From AP-15 sp963774345 (GTDB lineage: Bacteria; Pseudomonadota; Alphaproteobacteria; ATCC43930; CGMCC-115725), in assembly GCA_963774345.1 (NCBI GenBank), contig CAVZFB010000039.1, positions 296,020 to 360,019 on the forward strand: a stretch of DNA of 64,000 nucleotides, in the 5' to 3' direction. Made by a program: the position numbers and the translations under genes. Of this stretch, positions 1-9,496 are shown in pieces; the first letter of the stretch is position 1, and each line of letters begins with the position of its first letter. Under the pieces are notes generated by a model. It ran no database searches. It was not told where the DNA came from and was given only the letters and a program-made list of their open reading frames with translations.

Positions 1-209
1 GTCACGAAACGGCGCGCCGCCTCGGTGCGGGCGGGGTCGCGGCCGGTCATGACGACCCGCATGCCGGTGCGCGCGAGGCCAAGTGCCGTGTAAAGCCCGA
101 TCCCTGAGCTCGCTCCGGTAACGACGCCGATCCGCGACGCCGGTTCTTCCCTCGCCTCGCTGGTGGCGAGAGAACCGGGGACGAGGGCTTCGGACGCGGG
201 CGCCGGCAC
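1..209 (-). CDS. Short-chain dehydrogenase/reductase, N-terminal part (runs off the window)
   Basis: Only the first ~69 residues are inside the window. They contain the Rossmann glycine motif TGASSGIG followed by the second beta strand and a TGRD turn (Arg after the strand, a pattern often linked to NADPH preference), which is the SDR fold start. A GTG at 209 is chosen as start: it lies 6 bp after the nudC stop and is in frame with the motif. Substrate cannot be predicted from this portion. It is transcribed with nudC and probably translated from the same message. Confidence 0.75.
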   Translation of the reverse strand, partial: MPAPASEALVPGSLATSEAREEPASRIGVVTGASSGIGLYTALGLARTGMRVVMTGRDPARTEAARRFV

Positions 210-215
210 GGCAGC

Positions 216-1142
216 CTAAATGCTGTCGATCCCGAACGCCCAGCGCCGCGCCAATTGGTGACCGATCGCCAATGGCGGCGGCAGAGTGGTGACGCCGGGG
301 ATTTGCTCGTCGGAGCGGGATCGCTCGACCATGGCGCGGACCTCCTCGCGCTCGAACCAGCGCGCCTCGGCGATTTCCTCGGGGTCGATACAGACCTCCT
401 CGCTCAGCGCCTCGGCCAACAGCCCCATCATCAACGTCGATGGAAACGGCCATGGCTGCGAGGCGAGATACCGCACCCGCCCGATGCGAATACCCGATTC
501 CTCAAGGACTTCGCGCCGCACCGCCTCCTCGATCGTCTCACCGGGCTCCATGTATCCGGCGAGACAGGAGAAACGGGCCCCGGCCCGCCGTCGCCCGCGG
601 CCGAGCAGGCAGCGCTCGCCCTTGACCGCGAGCATGATCACAACCGGGTCGACTCGCGGATAATGATGGGCCCGGCAGTTCGGGCAGCGTCGTCCCCATC
701 CGGCAGAGTCGATCACGCTCGCCGTGCCGCATTGCGCGCAAAAGCCATGGCGCGCGTGCCAATCGAGCAGCGAGCGCGCTTCGGCGAGAATTGCGGCCTC
801 GCCGCCGGGGATCGAGGCGGCCAGGGCGCGGACATCTACGGTCTCGGTCCCTGTTTCGGCCGGCACCGGCGCCGCGCTGGCATCGAGCGCGAAATGAGCC
901 CGTCCGTCACCGATCCCGAGCAAAATAAGCGTGGCGCCGGCATCGATCGCCTCTCGCCAGGGCGCGACCGGGTACCAGTCGAGCTCCGCCCCCGAGCTGG
1001 CGCGAACCAACGGCTTCAGCTCGCGCAGCGGCAACAGCCGGGTTCCGGGATCGTCGAGCAAGGATGCGATCCAGCCGGCATCCTGGCGGCGTTGGCTAAC
1101 GCGGTCGAGCGGGTTGCCCGCAAAAGTGTAAATCTCTTCCAT
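216..1142 (-). CDS. nudC: NAD(+) diphosphatase NudC (NADH pyrophosphatase)
   Basis: A 308-residue Nudix hydrolase that cleaves NAD(H) to NMN(H) and AMP and can remove NAD caps from RNA. The start is the ATG at 1142 (MEEIYTFAGNPL); the frame stays open upstream but has no family similarity there. It shows an N-terminal NudC domain, a four-Cys zinc ribbon (FCAQC...RCPNC), the Nudix box beginning GYMEPGETIEEA with REVLEESG, and the family signature SQPWPFP. Length matches the family. It is divergent from the ArsR gene. Confidence 0.95.
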   Translation of the reverse strand: MEEIYTFAGNPLDRVSQRRQDAGWIASLLDDPGTRLLPLRELKPLVRASSGAELDWYPVAPWREAIDAGATLILLGIGDGRAHFALDASAAPVPAETGTETVDVRALAASIPGGEAAILAEARSLLDWHARHGFCAQCGTASVIDSAGWGRRCPNCRAHHYPRVDPVVIMLAVKGERCLLGRGRRRAGARFSCLAGYMEPGETIEEAVRREVLEESGIRIGRVRYLASQPWPFPSTLMMGLLAEALSEEVCIDPEEIAEARWFEREEVRAMVERSRSDEQIPGVTTLPPPLAIGHQLARRWAFGIDSI

Positions 1143-1264
1143 CGCCGCCGCCAAATCCCTCGTTCGCCGTCGCCGGAAGACCCGACGGGCGGTCCTACCA
1201 TAACTTCGGCCGGACCCGAAGCGTTTGCGGCCGGCCCTCTGCCGCCGCGTGCTATGCTGCGGCC

Positions 1265-2065
1265 ATGACGAACGGACCCTACATCGCCGAGATCGCCGCG
1301 TTGGTTGGCGACCCGGCGCGCGCGAACATGCTGTCGGCGCTGATGGACGGCCGTGCGCTAAGCGCCGGCGAACTCGCCTATGTCGCGCATGTGACCCCAC
1401 AGACCGCGAGCGCACATCTGACAAAGCTGGTCGAAGCACGGTTGCTCGCCGACGAAAGACGGGGGCGCAACCGTTATTTCCGGCTTGCCGCCCCCGAGGT
1501 CGCGCGCATGCTTGAAGAGATCATGATGGTCGCTGTCGCGCGGGCGCCGCGCTATCGGCCGGCATGGATGCGCGACGAGGCGCTGCGTTCGGCGCGGACC
1601 TGCTACGACCATCTCGCCGGCCGGCTTGGCGTGGCCTTGGCCGGCAGCCTCGCCGAGCACGGCCATGTCCTGCTCGATGACGACGGCGGCGAGGTTACCG
1701 AAGACGGCGCCAGGTTCCTTACCGGGTTCGGCCTCGATCTGGCCGCCGCCGCAGGCGAGCGCCGCCGCTTCTGCCGCCCCTGTCTCGATTGGAGCGAGCG
1801 ACGGCTGCATCTCGGCGGCGCGGTCGGCGCGGCGCTGGCGCAACGCTGCTTTGCGCTCGGCTGGATCGAGCGGATCAAAGACAGCCGCGCAGTCACGATC
1901 ACTGCGCAGGGCCGCGATGGTTTTTCCATCCATTTCGGCTTGAAATTAACATCGTCGGCCGAATGTAACGTCGGTGAACCCTCATTTCGGCGCGGGAGCT
2001 ATTCAAGGTCCAACAATCGTCGCGCCACTGGGTTGAGATCGCCAGAGGAAGAGAAAGGGTTATGA
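1265..2065 (+). CDS. ArsR-family winged-helix regulator
   Basis: The N-terminal ~95 residues form an ArsR-type winged helix (GDPARANMLSALMDG, recognition helix around TPQTASAHLTKLVEARLL, wing DERRGRNRYFRL). The ~120-residue C-terminal region carries an FCRPCLDWSERR segment with a Cys-x2-Cys pair seen in one alphaproteobacterial ArsR subgroup and possibly a redox or metal sensor. The last ~40 residues look non-native and run 67 bp into the convergent PIN gene, so the ancestral stop has probably been lost. The target is unknown; divergent nudC is a candidate. Confidence 0.85.
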   Translation: MTNGPYIAEIAALVGDPARANMLSALMDGRALSAGELAYVAHVTPQTASAHLTKLVEARLLADERRGRNRYFRLAAPEVARMLEEIMMVAVARAPRYRPAWMRDEALRSARTCYDHLAGRLGVALAGSLAEHGHVLLDDDGGEVTEDGARFLTGFGLDLAAAAGERRRFCRPCLDWSERRLHLGGAVGAALAQRCFALGWIERIKDSRAVTITAQGRDGFSIHFGLKLTSSAECNVGEPSFRRGSYSRSNNRRATGLRSPEEEKGL

Positions 2066-2469
2066 ACCCGGAGGCCACCCAAATCGGTTCCGTCCCCCAG
2101 GTCTTCGGTCAACAATACAGCGCACCCGGCTTCTCCCGCAGTCGCCATCAGGAGTGCATCCCAATAGGATGCTCTTCCTGCTGCGGCATCACCTAGCGCG
2201 GTCTGCACTGCTGTCGGGGACGCGGCCGCACAACGGAACGCACCAAGCCAGTTCTCCACCTGGGCGGCTGCGTCCGCGGGCCGGACCATCCCCTTGCGCG
2301 TGACCACGACATAGAATTCCGACAAGGCCTGCAGGGTCAGGTAGCAGTCGCATTCGACGGCCCGGTCGACGATCTCGATTGCCGTTAGATGCCGAGAGCC
2401 TGCCCTGCTGTCTACGCTGTACACAAGCAGGTTGGTGTCGAGGCTGAAGCGTCGGCTATCGCCGCTCAT
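1999..2469 (-). CDS. PIN-domain toxin of a type II toxin-antitoxin pair
   Basis: About 156 residues. The PIN fold is marked by SLDTNLLVYSVD at the N-terminus (first acidic residue), an internal LQALSEFY segment, and YWDALLMATA / LLTEDLGDG near the C-terminus (remaining acidic residues). Such proteins are Mg-dependent RNases. The ATG at 2469 was chosen because it lies inside the end of the antitoxin gene (14-bp overlap), giving the usual antitoxin-first coupled operon. The gene is convergent with and overlaps the ArsR gene. Confidence 0.8.
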   Translation of the reverse strand: MSGDSRRFSLDTNLLVYSVDSRAGSRHLTAIEIVDRAVECDCYLTLQALSEFYVVVTRKGMVRPADAAAQVENWLGAFRCAAASPTAVQTALGDAAAGRASYWDALLMATAGEAGCAVLLTEDLGDGTDLGGLRVHNPFSSSGDLNPVARRLLDLE

Positions 2470-2707
2470 GTAGCGAATCGCGGTCAAGCGGTCCGGCGCC
2501 GATAGGCCAACCTTTTTTCATCTGGGCGCGGGCGCGGGCGCGGGCGGCCTGTTGTTCGGGTGTCAGAACGCGACGTCCGGGAATCGGCAGGAGGCGCGCT
2601 ACCGGCTCGCCCTTACGTGTGATGACATATTCCTCGCCGGCCTCGACTTCGCGGATGCATCGGGAAAAGGCCTGGTTAGCCTCGCGCAGGGTTATGGTCT
2701 TGCTCAT
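2456..2707 (-). CDS. Phd/YefM-type antitoxin
   Basis: About 83 residues starting at the ATG at 2707 (MSKTITLREANQAFSRCI). The sequence is a classical Phd/YefM N-terminal DNA-binding fold with EEYVITRKGEPVARLLP, followed by a basic, Ala/Arg-rich C-terminus expected to be disordered and to wrap the toxin. It precedes and overlaps the PIN toxin. Autoregulation is expected from the family; no operator was identified. Confidence 0.85.
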   Translation of the reverse strand: MSKTITLREANQAFSRCIREVEAGEEYVITRKGEPVARLLPIPGRRVLTPEQQAARARARAQMKKGWPIGAGPLDRDSLHERR

Positions 2708-2872
2708 GTCGAGACAACCGGATTGATTACCTAGCCAAAGGTAGCGCATAGGCGTACTACTCGCAAGTGTCGCCGCCCTCGTGCTTCTGCCCGGTGGCCT
2801 GCCTTTTGCACTGTGACCCGGTCAGATCATGGCGTAACGTCGGCGGCAGAGCAAAAGATCGAACAGGGACAG

Positions 2873-4459
2873 ATGAGCATTTTGCCTAGGATCCTGCGAT
2901 TGGCGGCGCTTGCGCTCGGTCTTGCCACAACGCCGGCATGGGCGCAGTCGGCCCCGACGACCTTGCGGTTCATCCCCCAGGCCGACCTCAGAAGCATCGA
3001 TCCGATCTGGACGACTGCCTATGTCACGCGCAATTTTGGTTATCTCGTGTACGATACGCTGTTCGCGCTCGACAAGGATTTCAAGCCGCAGCCGCAGATG
3101 GTCGATCGCTGGACCGTCAGCGACGATAAATTGACCTACAGTTTTACGCTGCGCGACGGCCTCAAATGGCACGACGGGCAGCCGGTGCGGGCCGCCGATT
3201 GCGTCGCCTCGATCGAGCGCTGGGGCAAACGAGACCCGTTCGGGCAAAAGCTGATGGAGGCGATCGGCGAGATCAGACCCGTCGACGACCAGAATTTCAC
3301 GATCAGCCTCAAAACATCGTTTCCACTGATCCTCAATGCGCTCGGCAAATTGTCGAGCAACGTGCCGTTCATGATGCCCGAGCGGCTCGCCAAGACCGAC
3401 CCGTTCAAGCAGATCCCCGAAGCGATCGGCTCCGGCCCGTTCAAATTCGTCAGGGCGGAATGGGTTCCCGGCAACAAGGCGGTGTTTATTAAGAATACCG
3501 ATTATGTACCGCGCAAAGAGCCGCCGAGTTTTGCCTCTGGTGGCAAAGTGGCCAAAGTCGACCGCATCGAATGGCTCTATATCCCCGATTCCGCGACCGC
3601 CTCGGCGGCGCTGAACGCCGGTGAGGCCGATTGGTATGAGCAGCCGCCAACCGATCTAATACCGGTTTTTTCTGGTAATCCCGACATCGTCGTCGCCACC
3701 GTCGATCCGCTTGGCAATCAAGGCGTTCTGCGCTTCAACCATTTGCAGCCGCCGTTCGACAATCTGAAACTGCGTCAGGCGGTGCTGAATTTGGTGGATC
3801 AGAAGGACTACATGCGTGCCGCCTCCGGCAACCCCAAATACTGGAAAACCTGCGTGGCGATATTCGGTTGCGGCACGCCGTTCGAGACCACTGCCGGTGC
3901 CGATGCGCTGCTGAAAGGCCCGGATGCGGCCAAGGCGAAGGAACTGATCGCCGCTTCTGGCTACAAGGGCGAAAAGATCGTTCTGCTCGATGCGACCGAC
4001 CAGCCGATCGTGCACGCTCAGGCGCTGGTGACCTTAGCGATGCTGCGGCAAGCCGGGTTGAATGTTGAGTTACAGGCGATGGACTGGGGCACGCTGATAA
4101 CCCGGCGGGCTTCGAAAACACCGATCGACCAGGGCGGCTGGAACATTTTTCACACTTGGACGGCGGCGCCGGACCTGCTGTCGCCGGCGGTCAACGCAGC
4201 GCTGCGCGCCAACGACGGCAAAGCCTGGTTCGGCTGGCCGAGCGACCCCCAGCTCGAAGGGCTGATCAATCAGTGGTTCAAGGCGCCCGATCTGTCCGCG
4301 CAGAAACAGCTCGCCGCCGACATCCAGACCGAGGCCTACGCCAACGACGTCCCCTATGTGCCGACCGGCCAGTTTGTGATCCCGACCGCCTATCGCAAGA
4401 GCCTTCACGGGATCATCATCGCGCCGGTGGTATTTTTCTGGAACGTCGGGAAGGATTGA
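2873..4459 (+). CDS. ABC transporter periplasmic substrate-binding protein (peptide/opine family)
   Basis: A 528-residue family-5 solute-binding protein (DppA/OppA-like). The start at 2873 follows GGGACAG and yields a clean Sec signal ending near TTPAWAQ. The mature part has the family pattern LRDGLKWHDGQPVRAADC and LVDQKDYMRAA. It begins a five-gene importer operon with 11 bp to the next gene. The family transports di- or oligopeptides, opines or related compounds; specificity cannot be read here. Confidence 0.9.
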   Translation: MSILPRILRLAALALGLATTPAWAQSAPTTLRFIPQADLRSIDPIWTTAYVTRNFGYLVYDTLFALDKDFKPQPQMVDRWTVSDDKLTYSFTLRDGLKWHDGQPVRAADCVASIERWGKRDPFGQKLMEAIGEIRPVDDQNFTISLKTSFPLILNALGKLSSNVPFMMPERLAKTDPFKQIPEAIGSGPFKFVRAEWVPGNKAVFIKNTDYVPRKEPPSFASGGKVAKVDRIEWLYIPDSATASAALNAGEADWYEQPPTDLIPVFSGNPDIVVATVDPLGNQGVLRFNHLQPPFDNLKLRQAVLNLVDQKDYMRAASGNPKYWKTCVAIFGCGTPFETTAGADALLKGPDAAKAKELIAASGYKGEKIVLLDATDQPIVHAQALVTLAMLRQAGLNVELQAMDWGTLITRRASKTPIDQGGWNIFHTWTAAPDLLSPAVNAALRANDGKAWFGWPSDPQLEGLINQWFKAPDLSAQKQLAADIQTEAYANDVPYVPTGQFVIPTAYRKSLHGIIIAPVVFFWNVGKD

Positions 4460-4470
4460 GAGGCTAGGGC

Positions 4471-5412
4471 GTGTTCGCCTACATCGTCAGACGGATCCTC
4501 TCCACCGTGCCGGTCATGGCGGTGGTCGCGCTGTTCGTGTTCGCACTGCTTCATCTGAGCCCCGGCGATCCGGCAGCGATCATTGCCGGCGATACCGCCA
4601 CCCCCGCCGACATCGCCCGCATCCACCAGGCGCTCGGGCTCGACCAGCCCTTGTATGTCCAGTTCGCGTCTTGGGTATGGGGCTTGCTGCACGGTGATCT
4701 AGGCATCTCGATTTTCACCAACCTTCCGGTCACGACCTTGATCGCGCAGCGGGTCGAACCGACCGTGGTGTTGACCATCTCGACCGTCCTCGTCTCCGTA
4801 TTGGCGGCGATTCCGATGGGTGTGCTGGCGGCGTGGAAGGCGGGGTCATGGATCGACCGCACGGTCATGGTCTTCGCGGTGCTCGGGTTTTCGGTGCCGG
4901 TCTTTGTGGTCGCCTATGTATTGATCTTTGTCTTTGCGATTCGCGCGGATTTGTTGCCGGTCCAGGGCTTTGTCGGCATCGACCGCGGCTTGTGGCCGTT
5001 CTTGTCCCATCTGGTCATGCCGACCCTCGCGCTGGCGATGGTTTTCACGGCGCTGATCGCGCGGATGACCCGCGCCAGCATGCTGGACGTCCTTGCCCAG
5101 GATTATATCCGCACCGCCCAGGCCAAGGGCTTGGCCAACGACAAAGTGCTGATCGGTCACGCGCTGAAGAATGCGGCGGTTCCGATCGTGACGATTATCG
5201 GCATCGGCGTCGCGCTGTTGATATCGGGCGTGGTCGTCACCGAGACGGTGTTCGCGATCCCCGGACTGGGGCGACTAACCGTCGACGCGATCCTGCGCCG
5301 CGACTATCCGATCATCCAGGGGATCATCCTGATCTTTTCGGCCGCTTATGTACTGGTCAACCTGTTGGTCGATCTGAGCTACACCTTCCTCGATCCGCGC
5401 ATCCGCTATTGA
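4471..5412 (+). CDS. ABC transporter permease, DppB-like
   Basis: 313 residues with a GTG start and an N-terminal FAYIVRRILSTVPVM membrane segment typical of DppB/OppB. About six transmembrane helices and the cytoplasmic coupling loop (RASMLDVLAQDYIRTAQAKGL) that docks on the ATPase are visible. It sits 11 bp after the binding protein and 4 bp before the second permease. Confidence 0.93.
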   Translation: MFAYIVRRILSTVPVMAVVALFVFALLHLSPGDPAAIIAGDTATPADIARIHQALGLDQPLYVQFASWVWGLLHGDLGISIFTNLPVTTLIAQRVEPTVVLTISTVLVSVLAAIPMGVLAAWKAGSWIDRTVMVFAVLGFSVPVFVVAYVLIFVFAIRADLLPVQGFVGIDRGLWPFLSHLVMPTLALAMVFTALIARMTRASMLDVLAQDYIRTAQAKGLANDKVLIGHALKNAAVPIVTIIGIGVALLISGVVVTETVFAIPGLGRLTVDAILRRDYPIIQGIILIFSAAYVLVNLLVDLSYTFLDPRIRY

Positions 5413-5416
5413 GGCG

Positions 5417-6310
5417 ATGGCCGAGATGACCGTGGCGCCAACTGATCTGGCCATCCTCGCCGCTCCGACCGAGCTCCGTCGCGGAGCGCGCACCTATATC
5501 CGCCGCCATCCGACGATCGTTATCGGCGGGATACTGATCGGCCTGATGGTTCTGATGGCGGTGTTCGCTCCTTACCTCGGCACCGTCGACCCGCAAGCCT
5601 TGGCGCCGGTCCAGCGGCTGCGCTGGCCTTCGTCGCAACATTGGTTCGGGACCGACATGCTCGGCCGCGACGTGTACAGCCGCACAATATACGGCGCGCG
5701 CGTGTCGCTGACCGTCGGGATCAGCGTCGCCCTCGCAAGCACGGTGCTCGGGCTGGCGATCGGCCTCGTCACCGGGTTCAGCCGCTGGGCCGATGCGATC
5801 GTGATGCGGATCATGGACGGGCTGATGTCGATCCCGGAGGTGCTAATCGCGATCGCACTGATGGCGCTGACGCGCGCCAGTATTGAGAACGTCATCTTCG
5901 CGATCACCGTCGCCCAGGTGCCGCGCGTCACCCGCCTCGTGCGCAGCGTCGTCTTGACCTTGCGTGAGCTACCCTTTGTCGAGGCGGCGCACGCAAGCGG
6001 CACTGGGTTCTTCCGCATTCTCTGGCGCCATATCGTGCCGAACACGTTGCCGCCACTCCTCGTGCAGGGCACCTTTATCGCCGCTGGGGCGATGCTGGTC
6101 GAGGCGATCCTGTCGTTTCTCGGCGCCGGGACGCCGCCCAACATACCGAGTTGGGGCAACATCATGGCCGAGGGACGCAGCCTGTTTCAGGTCGCCTATT
6201 ACATCGTGCTGTTCCCCGGGGCGTTTTTGTCGGTCACCGTGCTTGCCGTCAACCTGCTGGGCGACGGCTTGCGGGACGCACTCGATCCGCGCCTGGCTCG
6301 GCGGATGTAG
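5417..6310 (+). CDS. ABC transporter permease, DppC-like
   Basis: 297 residues, start ATG 5417. An N-terminal soluble segment precedes a first TM helix (IGGILIGLMVLMAVFAPYL), then the conserved WFGTDMLGRDVYSRTIYG motif of DppC/OppC, and the EAA-type loop (ELPFVEAAHASGTGFFRIL). It forms the heterodimeric channel with the preceding permease and is followed 3 bp later by the first ATPase gene. Confidence 0.93.
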   Translation: MAEMTVAPTDLAILAAPTELRRGARTYIRRHPTIVIGGILIGLMVLMAVFAPYLGTVDPQALAPVQRLRWPSSQHWFGTDMLGRDVYSRTIYGARVSLTVGISVALASTVLGLAIGLVTGFSRWADAIVMRIMDGLMSIPEVLIAIALMALTRASIENVIFAITVAQVPRVTRLVRSVVLTLRELPFVEAAHASGTGFFRILWRHIVPNTLPPLLVQGTFIAAGAMLVEAILSFLGAGTPPNIPSWGNIMAEGRSLFQVAYYIVLFPGAFLSVTVLAVNLLGDGLRDALDPRLARRM

Positions 6311-6313
6311 CGC

Positions 6314-7367
6314 ATGGCCGAGGTTGCCGCCGGGTATGTCGCCACCATCCCGAAGGCGCCGCGCGCCGCAGCCGAGCCGATTCTCGATATTGCCGATCTG
6401 AAAACGTGGTTCTTCACCCGCGACGGGGTGGTCCGCGCGGTCAGTGGGGTTTCGTTCTACGTCCTCCCCGGCGAGACCCTCGCCATCGTCGGCGAGAGCG
6501 GCTGCGGCAAGAGTGTAACTGCACTGTCGATCCTGCGCCTGATCCCGTCGCCACCGGGACGGATCGTCTCCGGCTCGATCCGCTTTGCCGGCCGCGATCT
6601 TCTGGGCTTGAGCGAGGCCCAGATGCGCGATGTCCGCGGCAACGAGATCTCGATGATCTTTCAGGAGCCGATGACCTCGCTCAATCCGGTACTGACGATC
6701 GGCCATCAAATCGCCGAGACCTTGACCCTGCATCAGGGCCTAGGCCGCGCCGCCGCACTCGGCAGGGCGGTCGATATGCTGCGCCTGGTTCATATTCCCG
6801 AGGCCCAGCGCCGCATCAGGCGAATACCCGCACCAACTCTCGGGCGGGATGCGGCAGCGGGTGATGATCGCGATGGCGCTCGCCTGCAACCCGAAGCTGT
6901 TGATCGCGGACGAGCCGACGACGGCGCTCGACGTTACGATCCAGGCGCAGATCCTCGACCTGATGCGAGAATTGAAGCAGAAGATCGACGCCGCGATCGT
7001 GCTGATCACCCACGATCTCGGCGTCGTCGCCGAGATGGCGCAGCGCGTCGTCGTCATGTACGCCGGCCACATGGCCGAGGAAGCGACGGTCGGCGCGCTG
7101 TTCGCCCGCCCGCTGCACCCATACACCAAAGGACTGCTGAATTCGGTGCCGCGGCTCGGCGCCTCGCTCGACAGCGCGCGGTTGCCGCGTCTGGCCGAGA
7201 TCCCCGGCGCGGTGCCCTCCTTGACGGGCGCGATCCCCGGCTGTGCATTCGCCGCGCGCTGCGCCTTCGCGACCGATCTGTGCCAACGCACAATGCCAGC
7301 TTTTGAGGAGAAGGAGCCGGGGCACTTCGCCGCCTGCTTTCACTCAGATCAGGTGGCGCGATCGTGA
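6314..7367 (+). pseudogene. ABC transporter ATP-binding protein, DppD-like, frame broken by one extra base
   Basis: The first frame carries the A-loop region, Walker A (GESGCGKSV) and Q-loop (IFQEPMTSLNP). The signature (SGGMRQRV), Walker B (LLIADEPTTALD), His switch (ITHDLG) and the Cys-containing OppD C-terminus continue in the +1 frame from about 6825. Removing one A of the pair at 6823-6824 (cgaatacccg) restores a continuous ~350-residue protein with RRYPHQLSGG. Either a sequencing insertion or a real frameshift; the rest of the operon is intact, which favours the former. Confidence 0.85.
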
Positions 7368-8410
7368 CCACGGCCCAATCCGTGCCGCCGGCGCCCCTGG
7401 CTTTGGCTCCCCTGCTCTCGGTCAAAGACCTGGTCAAGCATTTCCCGGTTCGAAAAGGGCTTCTGCAGCGGACCGTCGGCCAGGTCCATGCCGTCGACGG
7501 CATTTCGTTCGACATCGCCGCCGGCGAAACCCTGGGGTTGGTCGGCGAGAGCGGCTGCGGCAAGTCGACCGCGGGCAAGGCGATCCTCAGATTGATCGAG
7601 CCGACCGCCGGCGAAATCCGCATCAGCGGCGCGCGCATCGACGGACTATCCCGTCACCAGATGCGGCCCTACCGGCGCCAGTTGCAGGTGGTGTTCCAGG
7701 ATCCTTATTCGTCGTTGAACCCGCGATTGCGCGTCCGCGACATCATCGCCGAGCCACTGGTCAATTACGGCGTCTCGGGCCAGCGCGAGCGGGAAAACCG
7801 GGTCGCGGGCCTCGCATTCAAGGTGGGCTTGCGCGAGGACGCGCTCGACCGGTTCCCGCACGAATTTTCCGGCGGCCAGCGCCAGCGCATCGGCATCGCT
7901 CGCGCACTCGCCCTAAACCCGCATCTGATCGTTTGCGACGAGCCGGTCTCTGCCCTCGACGTCTCGGTCCAGGCGCAGGTGATCAATCTGCTGGGCGATT
8001 TGCAGCGGGAGTTCGGGCTTTCCTATTTGTTCATCGCCCACGACCTCGCTGTCGTCGAGCACATCAGCCACCGCATCGCGGTCATGTATCTGGGCCGGAT
8101 CGTCGAAATCGCCGACAAGGCCGCCCTGTTCGCTCGCCCCCAGCACCCCTATACCGAGGCCCTCTTATCCGCGGTCCCGGTTCCCGATCCGGAGGCCGCG
8201 CGCAAACGCATCATCCTGAAGGGCGACGTGCCGAGTCCGATCAACCCTCCCTCGGGCTGCCGCTTTCACACCCGCTGCCCCTACGCCGTGGCCCGCTGCT
8301 CGACCGACGAGCCCGAAATGCGCGAAGTCTTCCCCGGTCACCACGTCGCCTGCCACCTGCGCGACCTGCCGCCCGCCGTTCTGGCACAAGCCGCGGCGGT
8401 CGCGGTGTAG
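7364..8410 (+). CDS. ABC transporter ATP-binding protein, DppF-like
   Basis: 348 residues from a GTG that overlaps the DppD-like stop by 4 bp. A complete nucleotide-binding domain is present: Walker A GESGCGKST, Q-loop VFQDPYSSLNPRL, signature FSGGQRQRIGIARAL, Walker B LIVCDEPVSALDVS, switch FIAHDL. The oligopeptide-transporter C-terminal extension with the Cys motif HTRCPYAVARC follows. It energises import together with the DppD-like subunit. Confidence 0.94.
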   Translation: MTTAQSVPPAPLALAPLLSVKDLVKHFPVRKGLLQRTVGQVHAVDGISFDIAAGETLGLVGESGCGKSTAGKAILRLIEPTAGEIRISGARIDGLSRHQMRPYRRQLQVVFQDPYSSLNPRLRVRDIIAEPLVNYGVSGQRERENRVAGLAFKVGLREDALDRFPHEFSGGQRQRIGIARALALNPHLIVCDEPVSALDVSVQAQVINLLGDLQREFGLSYLFIAHDLAVVEHISHRIAVMYLGRIVEIADKAALFARPQHPYTEALLSAVPVPDPEAARKRIILKGDVPSPINPPSGCRFHTRCPYAVARCSTDEPEMREVFPGHHVACHLRDLPPAVLAQAAAVAV

Positions 8411-8657
8411 GCACTTCCCTAGTGGTCGGGAAGACACTGCGAAAAAGCCGATTTCAGCCCATTTCTCGACTGAGTTGACGCTTCTAAGACTTCGACAACT
8501 CTCAGGATAAATTCCCTACACTCCTGAACAGGGAAATAAATCCGACGAACAGGGAGTTAGATCGAACGGACGGCGAATTTAAATCGGCCGAGATGGGAAT
8601 TGTGGTCTGGGAATTGGGGTCAGGGTCGATTTGTCTCAAGAAAACAGGAGAAGTGGC
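8411..8657 (+). repeat. Intergenic region with phased GAACAGGGA repeats and a REP-like remnant
   Basis: No credible gene. Two GAACAGGGA units start at 8526 and 8547 (21 bp apart) with an inverted ATTCCCT upstream at about 8510. An AATTGGGGTCAGGGTCGAT stretch near 8612 resembles the ends of REP-type dispersed repeats. A related repeat block is at 55402-55575. A Shine-Dalgarno (aggag) for the next gene ends the region. Confidence 0.55.
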
Positions 8658-9425
8658 ATGGCGACGATTACCCACAACGGGGTTAAGCTGGCCTTTGAGG
8701 ATCGCGGGGCAGGCAAACCCGCCTTTATCTTTGTGCACGGGACGGCTTGTAATCGCTCGTTCTTCGGCCCGCAGGCCGAGCACTTTGCCAGCCAGCACCG
8801 AGTCGTGTCCGTTGACCTGCGCGGGCACGGTGAGAGCGACAAGCCACACGGCGCTTACCCGATCTCGGCCTACGCCGACGATATCGCCTACATCATCAAG
8901 CAGCTGGGCCTCGGCAAGGCCGTGGCGGTAGGTCACAGTATGGGTGGCGTGATTGTCCTGCAGTTAGCCGCTGCGCATTCCGACTGCGTCGCGGCCATCG
9001 TTATGGTTGATTCGACGCTTGTTCATTCGCCTGACCGGCACGCGGTCGTTGAGGCCGTGGCGGCGGGCATCGAGGCCGGCGATCACGAGCCGCGCACTCA
9101 GTGGGTCAAGAACATGTTCCTGCCTACCTCCGACCGACGGCTGATGGCGGAGGTACTGGCGGTGATGCTGTCTGCGCCGCCTCACGTGGCAGCCAGTGCT
9201 GTGCGCGGTGTCCTCGAGTTCGACGCCCGGGCCGCGGCTGCGTTGTGCAAGGTGCCCGCCCTCCATCTAGCAGCGTCCCCGCTGCGCATGCCGCCGCCGT
9301 CGATCAGGGAGCGGCTGCCGAATATCGTCGAGTGCTGCACGGTCGGCGCCGGCCACTTCAACCAGCTCGAGGTGCCTGACCAGGTGAACGCGATGATCAA
9401 GGGCTTTCTGCGGCATTACGTCTGA
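8658..9425 (+). CDS. Alpha/beta-fold hydrolase
   Basis: 255 residues starting MATITHNGVKLAFEDRG after a good aggag site. It has the oxyanion-hole HGTACN segment (~27-32), VDLRGHGESDKP (~52-63), the nucleophile elbow GHSMGG with Ser about 94, and a C-terminal catalytic His in GAGHFNQLE. The acid is expected near VDSTL or the CKVPALHL strand but is not certain. Substrate is unknown: an esterase, lactonase or haloperoxidase-like enzyme. It stands alone between the repeat region and the MOSC fusion. Confidence 0.88.
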   Translation: MATITHNGVKLAFEDRGAGKPAFIFVHGTACNRSFFGPQAEHFASQHRVVSVDLRGHGESDKPHGAYPISAYADDIAYIIKQLGLGKAVAVGHSMGGVIVLQLAAAHSDCVAAIVMVDSTLVHSPDRHAVVEAVAAGIEAGDHEPRTQWVKNMFLPTSDRRLMAEVLAVMLSAPPHVAASAVRGVLEFDARAAAALCKVPALHLAASPLRMPPPSIRERLPNIVECCTVGAGHFNQLEVPDQVNAMIKGFLRHYV

Positions 9426-9496
9426 TCCGGACGCCCTGCAGCGTGTGCTCGGTGCTGCGCAACATGGCTGGTCTGATTCTGATATGGAGGTAAGCG